From Chromatiales bacterium (lineage in GTDB: Bacteria > Pseudomonadota > Gammaproteobacteria > Thiohalospirales > Thiohalospiraceae): a stretch of 5,558 nt of DNA. Made by a program: the position numbers and the translations under genes. The stretch covers positions 1 through 5,558 of the forward strand of contig JALSRO010000027.1 in assembly GCA_026984715.1 (NCBI GenBank). Direction: 5' to 3'. The notes under the pieces were generated by a model that was not told the origin of the DNA, made no database searches, and worked only from the letters and a program-made list of their open reading frames with translations. Numbering within the stretch: position 1 is the first letter of the stretch; every line of letters begins with the position of its first letter. Shown here in pieces: positions 1 to 5,558 of this stretch.

Positions 1-111
1 ACCACACCCAATGACAAAATGGAGCGTCAGATCCTGCTCAACGCTGCCGACGAGATGCTCTACCAGGCCAAGGAGAGGGGACGCAACCAGGTGCTGGGAA
101 GGGAGCTCTGA
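1..111 (+). CDS. GGDEF-domain protein (probable diguanylate cyclase), C-terminal end only
   Basis: This is the last 36 codons of a gene that begins left of the window, in the frame of base 1, ending at TGA 109-111. The visible peptide contains ADEMLYQAKERGRNQV. This is the typical closing helix of a GGDEF domain (consensus AD-ALY-AK--GRN-V), which makes the second messenger cyclic di-GMP from two GTP. The active-site GG(D/E)EF loop lies outside the window, so catalytic competence cannot be judged, and neither can any sensor domain at the N-terminus. Only six residues follow the GRNQV motif, so GGDEF is the last domain and no EAL domain follows. It converges on the operon at 133-3738 and has no obvious link to it. 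I saw no terminator of its own in the 21-base gap. Confidence 0.88.
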   Translation, partial: TTPNDKMERQILLNAADEMLYQAKERGRNQVLGREL

Positions 112-120
112 CGGGCTGCC

Positions 121-160
121 AAAAAACCGCTGCTAACCCCCGGCCGGGCCGGTCCGCAGC
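121..160 (-). terminator. Probable rho-independent terminator of the amgK-murU-TPR-ldt operon
   Basis: Read on the minus strand, GCTGC (160-156) can pair with GCAGC (133-129), with an inner CCGG/CCGG stem between them. After GG comes a run of six T (126-121). The hairpin overlaps the last codons and the TAG stop of the L,D-transpeptidase gene. The outer stem has internal mismatches, so folding energy should be computed. On the plus strand the same hairpin is not followed by a T run, so it is unlikely to terminate the GGDEF gene. Confidence 0.5.
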
Positions 161-1556
161 CTCCTCTCTGCCGGCGTTTCCGCCGAACCTGCCAACGTAG
201 TGCCATCCTGCGGCAGATCGCTTTCATGCAGCACATACCAGCGATCCAGGTTCTTGCTGAAATAGAGCCGTTTGCGGTGACTCTCAACACTGTCTCCCGA
301 GCGGTACTCCAGTAGAAAATCTGCCACCGCGATCTCACGACCGCTGTCGGCCCGGTGCGGATATGAGAGCAACGAGATGTCGCTCAGGGTAACCCGTACC
401 CCGTTACCGCCGGCCAGAACCTGCCGCTGATGAGCAGACCAGCTGCGGAAATCATAGCCATCGGCCCAGAAATCGGGCGCATAATTGGCGAGATAGCGCA
501 CTGCGTCCCCGCTCTCCCAGTCATGCTGCCATCGCCGAAGCGCCCGCATGATCTCTTTGCGGCGCCCGCTCCAGACCCCGGGCTCCAGCCACTCCAGCCG
601 CTCGGCGATGACGACCGGTGTCACCTTCGGCTCGATCAGCGGGATGATCTGCTCCAGATCGGTATTGGACAACACCACGCACCCCTCACTGTCCAGCGGG
701 GGACGGCTGTAGAAACGGTGTGTAATACCGTGCAGCCAGATCCCGCCACCGGTCTTGCGCAGGTAGCGATCCAGTTCGTTGGGGTAGTTGATGGGGAAGG
801 CTGCGACTCCATACTTTTCCGGAAGGCGACTGTCCGGTGTGTAGCGGGTAACGAAATAGACCCCCTCCGGCGTGCGCAGATCCCCCCGTACCCTCTTGTC
901 CCCCCGGGCTCTGCCGGTGCTTACGTAAAAATCGTAGAGCAGCTCCGGTGGAGAGCCCGCGCCGGTATTCCCAAACAGATAGAGACGGTTGACCCGTTTG
1001 TCCACCAGGATGGCCGCTCCCACCGACTCCCCCAGGCGCAACAGCTCACCGGGCAGCTCGTGACCGTTACGGGATTGCAGATAGGCCTGCAGACGCGCGC
1101 GGGCCTCATCGCGCAGATCCTCCACCAGGATATAACGCGAGTCCGGCATGGCATGCAGCAGTGGAGTGTGTCCGATACCGGTCACCGGCTCTACCCTACT
1201 CAGCAGCATGTCACCACGTATCATCTGCGCCAGTTGAAACCCCGGAGCCCTGCGCGCCAATTCATCGAGTGCTGCCAGCGCCTTCTCGTATTGGCGCGAT
1301 TCATAATAGACCAACCCCTTGAGCAACATCGCCTCATAATCCTGCGGGTAGTGCGCTATACGCCTGTCGAGGCGCGCCAGCGCCTCACCGGCCAGGTCGG
1401 ATTCCGGGCGAATCTGCTGAACGGACCCCACCGACGGCTCGACCGGAGCTACGGAAGCCGGCACGGGAGCTGCAAGGGGGGAGGAGAACCTGTCCACCGC
1501 CATACAACCAGCCAACGCCAGCGACAGCGTCACCAGCATCGCGGCGCGGCCGAGAT

Positions 1557-1560
<4 letters not shown>
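133..1560 (-). CDS. Lipoprotein L,D-transpeptidase (YkuD fold) with N-terminal TPR-like region and Cds6-type C-terminal domain
   Basis: This 475-residue protein starts with GTG (1560-1558). The start is supported by GAGAGGAG nine bases upstream and by the four-base GTGA overlap with the gene before it. Residues 1-19 are a lipoprotein signal with lipobox LAGC (Cys19). Residue 20 is Met rather than Asp, which fits outer-membrane sorting. A Pro/Ala/Val-rich linker (about 28-50) leads to a TPR-like helical region (about 55-125). The YkuD catalytic domain spans about 181-320: it has H277 in GGGIWLHG, and S291-E-G-C294 where C294 is the expected nucleophile. YkuD enzymes form or rearrange 3-3 peptidoglycan cross-links or attach or release proteins on peptidoglycan. 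Glu replaces the usual His of SHGC, an acidic variant I recall from Cds6-type family members. Residues about 335-447 (WQHDWESGD to WYVLHESDL) resemble the NTF2-like C-terminal domain of Cds6-type proteins. It is the last gene of the operon. The exact reaction is inferred. Confidence 0.88.
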
Positions 1561-3738
<2,178 letters not shown>

Positions 3739-3745
3739 CACGCTT

Positions 3746-3751
3746 CTTCTC
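3746..3751 (-). promoter_or_regulatory. amgK: Ribosome-binding site of amgK
   Basis: The minus strand reads GAGAAG seven bases before ATG 3738-3736, and only four bases before the alternative GTG at 3741-3739. The spacing favours the ATG. The match to the anti-Shine-Dalgarno sequence is moderate. Confidence 0.45.
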
Positions 3752-3789
3752 TATTGACCTGGCAAAATATATATCGTACTCAGCCTTGA

Positions 3790-3855
3790 CGTGCCGCTTC
3801 GCAGCAAGGCAGCCCACGCCGCACTCTACAGCAACGCAGCCTGCGGGCCGGCACG
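3790..3855. repeat. Imperfect palindrome or stem-loop in the spacer
   Basis: CGTGCCG (3790-3796) is the exact inverse of CGGCACG (3849-3855). After one C-C mismatch and two T-G positions the pairing resumes as CGCAG (3800-3804) with CTGCG (3841-3845). This gives a 15-position stem around a 36-base loop. The T-G positions can wobble only in plus-strand RNA, which favours a role in an lptD leader if transcription starts upstream. The arms also carry an imperfect direct repeat, GCAGCAAGGCAGCC (3801-3814) and ACAGCAACGCAGCC (3828-3841), which match at 12 of 14 bases. Confidence 0.55.
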
Positions 3856-3879
3856 CCTCCTCGGCCTGTTTCGGCGCCC

Positions 3880-3895
3880 GCCCAGAACCCTGGGC
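3880..3895. repeat. Short perfect hairpin, six-base stem and four-base loop
   Basis: GCCCAG (3880-3885), loop AACC, then CTGGGC (3890-3895). It sits at the right edge of the GC-rich segment and ends one base before the CAATATATATTG palindrome. No T run follows, so it is not a standard terminator in either direction. Confidence 0.5.
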
Positions 3896-3896
3896 A

Positions 3897-3908
3897 CAAT
3901 ATATATTG
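3897..3908. promoter_or_regulatory. Perfect 12-base palindrome, possible operator or -10 region
   Basis: CAATATATATTG is its own reverse complement. A short AT-rich palindrome in a divergent spacer could bind a dimeric regulator or simply supply a -10 element. No regulator gene lies in the window and no family-specific consensus is recognised. Confidence 0.3.
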
Positions 3909-3954
3909 CTGCCGGGGCAATAACCACCTTATCCTTCGATCTGCTTCTCCGGAA

Positions 3955-4003
3955 AGAGAATGTCTGAAATCGGGCACACTCGGCCGGGCGCTGTCCATTC
4001 TCT
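3955..4003. repeat. Eight-base inverted repeat in the probable lptD leader
   Basis: AGAGAATG (3955-3962) is the exact inverse of CATTCTCT (3996-4003), separated by 33 bases that include the self-complementary CGGCCG. It ends about 60 bases before the lptD start. A leader hairpin is possible, but eight paired bases at this distance can arise by chance. Confidence 0.35.
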
Positions 4004-4064
4004 CTATTCTATCCGCCGCAAGGGATTGAAGTGAAATTGTTTCTGTGCGACTTTATCGCACCAG

Positions 4065-5558
4065 ATGAGAAACGATTCCACTCCTTCCGGCACCCCATTC
4101 TCCCTCCCGTTCGTAGTGGCGCTGTGCATGCTGCTGATCTGGGGCTCACTCTACACGCAACCGCTTCGTGCCGCGCCACCCAACCGCTGGCTACTCTGTG
4201 GACCAACTCCGGCAGTGGTGACTGCCCAACCTTTCGATCCTGCTGCGCCATTGGAGTTCAGCGCCGACAGCGCCTCATTCGACAGAGAGGGAATCAGTTC
4301 ACTCAGCGGCGATGTCCTGATTCGGCAGGGAAACCGGGCACTCGAAGCAGCCACGGCCATCTACGATCATCGGCACCATACGGTCCAGGCATCCGGTACG
4401 ATCCATTACCGGGACCATACCCTCGAGGTGACGGGAGAGGAGGCAACGCTCGATCTCCGTACCAATACCGGCAGCTTCAGGCAGGCCCGCTACCATCTAC
4501 CGTTGCAACACGCTTCCGGGACAGCACTCAGCCTCTCTCGCATCGATCAGGAGATTACGCGGCTGCGGCAGGTGAGCTATACCACCTGCAACCCCAACCA
4601 TATCGACTGGCAGCTGCGGGCCAGCGAGATTCGTCTCGACAGGAGAACCAGAATGGGAAGTGCGAGGAATGTTTCGGTGAGGTTCAAGAACGTTCCTTTC
4701 TTCTACTTCCCCTACCTGGCATTCCCCATAGCCGATGAGCGCATCTCGGGTTTTCTGATGCCGGATATCAGCGTCAATCTGTCTCAGAACACCACGGACA
4801 TCGCGATCCCATACTACTGGAATATCGCCCCAAACTACGACGCCACCATCATACCAAGATTCATCAGCCGGCGCGGAGCGCTGCTGGGAGGGGAGTTTCG
4901 CTATCTGACCCCATCCAGCAACGGCATAGTGCATGGGGAATATCTTCTCAATGATCGCGCATACGGCGACACGCGGGCGCTACTACGCTTCCGTCACCAC
5001 AGCCGCTTCTCCCCCCACTGGTCCGCCACCATACGCTACAACTATGTGAGCGACCGGAACTATTTCGTCGATATGGGGGACAGTTTCAACCCCAACACCA
5101 CCACCCATCAGGAGCGACGCATGTCGCTCCTCTACCGGAACAGTAACTGGCTATTCTCCGGGACCCTGCTGAGCTACCAGATGCTGCTGGGAACCACTCC
5201 CCCCTACCAGAAGTTCCCCGAGCTGAAGTTGAGCTATCTCGGCAGGCAGGGAGACAACCGGATCAACTACCATTTTGCAGCCGAATACACCTATTTCGAT
5301 GACAACAGCCGGGAACCGACGGGATCGCGCTTCAACTTCAGCCCCGGGATCAGCTATCCGATGCGCACCCAGGCAACTTTTCTGGTCCCGCGCATCACGC
5401 TGCACCACACCTTGTACCAGCTGGACAAAACCTCTCCCGGGATAGCCCCGACACCCAGCCGGACGCTGCCCGCAATCAGTCTCGACAGCGGCGTCTTCCT
5501 CGAGCGGACGACCCGATGGGGTGGGACCTCCCTGCTCCAGACATTGGAGCCAAGGCTG
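4065..5558 (+). CDS. lptD: LPS-assembly outer-membrane protein LptD, N-terminal 498 residues
   Basis: LptD is the outer-membrane beta-barrel that, with the lipoprotein LptE, inserts lipopolysaccharide into the outer leaflet. The frame is open from ATG 4065-4067 to the window edge (498 codons). Family members have roughly 750-850 residues, so the rest of the barrel is missing here. Residues 1-36 form a signal peptide (core PFVVALCMLLIWGSLY, then PLRA before APPN). Residues about 63-190 are the periplasmic LptA/OstA-like domain. Cys45 and Cys175 (in SYTTCNP) match the N-terminal pair used in E. coli LptD disulfides. PFFYFPYLAFPIADERISGF (211-230) and IPYYWNIAPNYDAT (248-261) are near-identical to the E. 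coli motifs, and LEPRL at the edge matches its LEPRA. An in-frame TGA at 4032-4034 rules out longer starts; ATG 4065 is the first candidate. No clear Shine-Dalgarno site precedes it. Confidence 0.96.
   Translation, partial: MRNDSTPSGTPFSLPFVVALCMLLIWGSLYTQPLRAAPPNRWLLCGPTPAVVTAQPFDPAAPLEFSADSASFDREGISSLSGDVLIRQGNRALEAATAIYDHRHHTVQASGTIHYRDHTLEVTGEEATLDLRTNTGSFRQARYHLPLQHASGTALSLSRIDQEITRLRQVSYTTCNPNHIDWQLRASEIRLDRRTRMGSARNVSVRFKNVPFFYFPYLAFPIADERISGFLMPDISVNLSQNTTDIAIPYYWNIAPNYDATIIPRFISRRGALLGGEFRYLTPSSNGIVHGEYLLNDRAYGDTRALLRFRHHSRFSPHWSATIRYNYVSDRNYFVDMGDSFNPNTTTHQERRMSLLYRNSNWLFSGTLLSYQMLLGTTPPYQKFPELKLSYLGRQGDNRINYHFAAEYTYFDDNSREPTGSRFNFSPGISYPMRTQATFLVPRITLHHTLYQLDKTSPGIAPTPSRTLPAISLDSGVFLERTTRWGGTSLLQTLEPRL

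Larger units (their letters stand above)
3761..3906. repeat. Pair of 14-base AT-rich direct repeats flanking a GC-rich segment
   Basis: GGCAAAATATATAT (3761-3774) and GGCACAATATATAT (3893-3906) match at 13 of 14 bases and are 132 bases apart. The 118 bases between them are about 70% G+C by count and contain a large imperfect palindrome. The arrangement resembles a small inserted element with duplicated target, but it could also be a local duplication or paired binding sites. Confidence 0.6.
3742..4064. promoter_or_regulatory. Divergent amgK/lptD control region, no gene
   Basis: These 323 bases separate two divergent start codons and must hold both promoters, unless lptD is transcribed from elsewhere. 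I found no good sigma-70 pair: AT-rich TATATAT stretches at 3766-3774 and 3898-3906 could serve as -10 regions, but neither has a convincing -35 box at 16-18 bases. I also looked for a sigma-E pattern, because E. coli lptD is under sigma-E. GGAA at 3951 and TCTGA at 3963 are too close together to qualify. The region instead holds direct repeats, a long imperfect palindrome and two smaller inverted repeats, listed separately. Short open frames here look non-coding. Confidence 0.6.

Noticed and set aside
3784..3813. TTGACG at 3786-3791 on the plus strand as a -35 box
   Set aside because: The bases 16-18 downstream are GC-rich (around GCAGCC) with no -10 resemblance.
3951..3967. Sigma-E-like promoter (GGAA and TCTGA) for lptD
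   Set aside because: Only about eight bases separate the two boxes, against roughly 16 needed, so it does not fit.
3780..3998. A 72-codon minus-strand frame in the amgK/lptD spacer
   Set aside because: The peptide is Arg/Cys/Gly-rich, without a ribosome-binding site or known motif. It mostly reflects the GC-rich palindromic segment, which explains it better than a gene does.
4031..4738. A 235-codon frame starting at GTG 4031, overlapping lptD
   Set aside because: The peptide has no recognisable motif and runs out of frame through the conserved LptD periplasmic domain. The 4065 frame carries all the LptD signatures. I keep only the upstream start signal as a possible regulatory curiosity.

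Overview
The window looks like chromosomal DNA of a moderately GC-rich, non-enteric gammaproteobacterium. The evidence is a divergent pair in which lptD faces away from amgK-murU. I recall this arrangement from pseudomonads and relatives. Enterobacteria such as E. coli lack the AmgK/MurU route. No phage, plasmid, CRISPR, tRNA or rRNA signal was seen. The genus cannot be fixed from the sequence alone.

Layout, left to right. Positions 1-111 (+) are the last 36 codons of a GGDEF protein. After a 21-base convergent gap comes a four-gene minus-strand operon, transcribed from about 3741 down to 133. In transcription order it is amgK (MurNAc/GlcNAc anomeric kinase), murU (MurNAc-1-phosphate uridylyltransferase), a small exported TPR protein, and a lipoprotein L,D-transpeptidase with TPR-like, YkuD and Cds6-like C-terminal regions. 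Each gene overlaps the next by exactly four bases (ATGA, ATGA, GTGA), so the operon is probably translationally coupled. A hairpin plus six-T tract (minus strand, 121-160) is its likely terminator. The 323-base divergent spacer (3742-4064) has no gene. It carries a GC-rich, partly palindromic segment between near-identical 14-base AT-rich direct repeats, plus further hairpins. lptD starts at 4065 (+) and runs off the right edge after 498 codons.

How the genes fit together. All five main genes concern the cell envelope. AmgK and MurU turn recycled MurNAc into UDP-MurNAc, bypassing de novo synthesis and hence the fosfomycin target MurA. The L,D-transpeptidase is predicted to act on peptidoglycan from the outer-membrane side of the periplasm. 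LptD delivers LPS to the cell surface. The TPR protein is a plausible periplasmic partner, but nothing in its sequence names its target. The parts least explained by known families are the structured insert-like segment in the amgK/lptD spacer and the fusion of peptidoglycan recycling with a cross-linking (or Cds6-type) enzyme in one overlapping operon.
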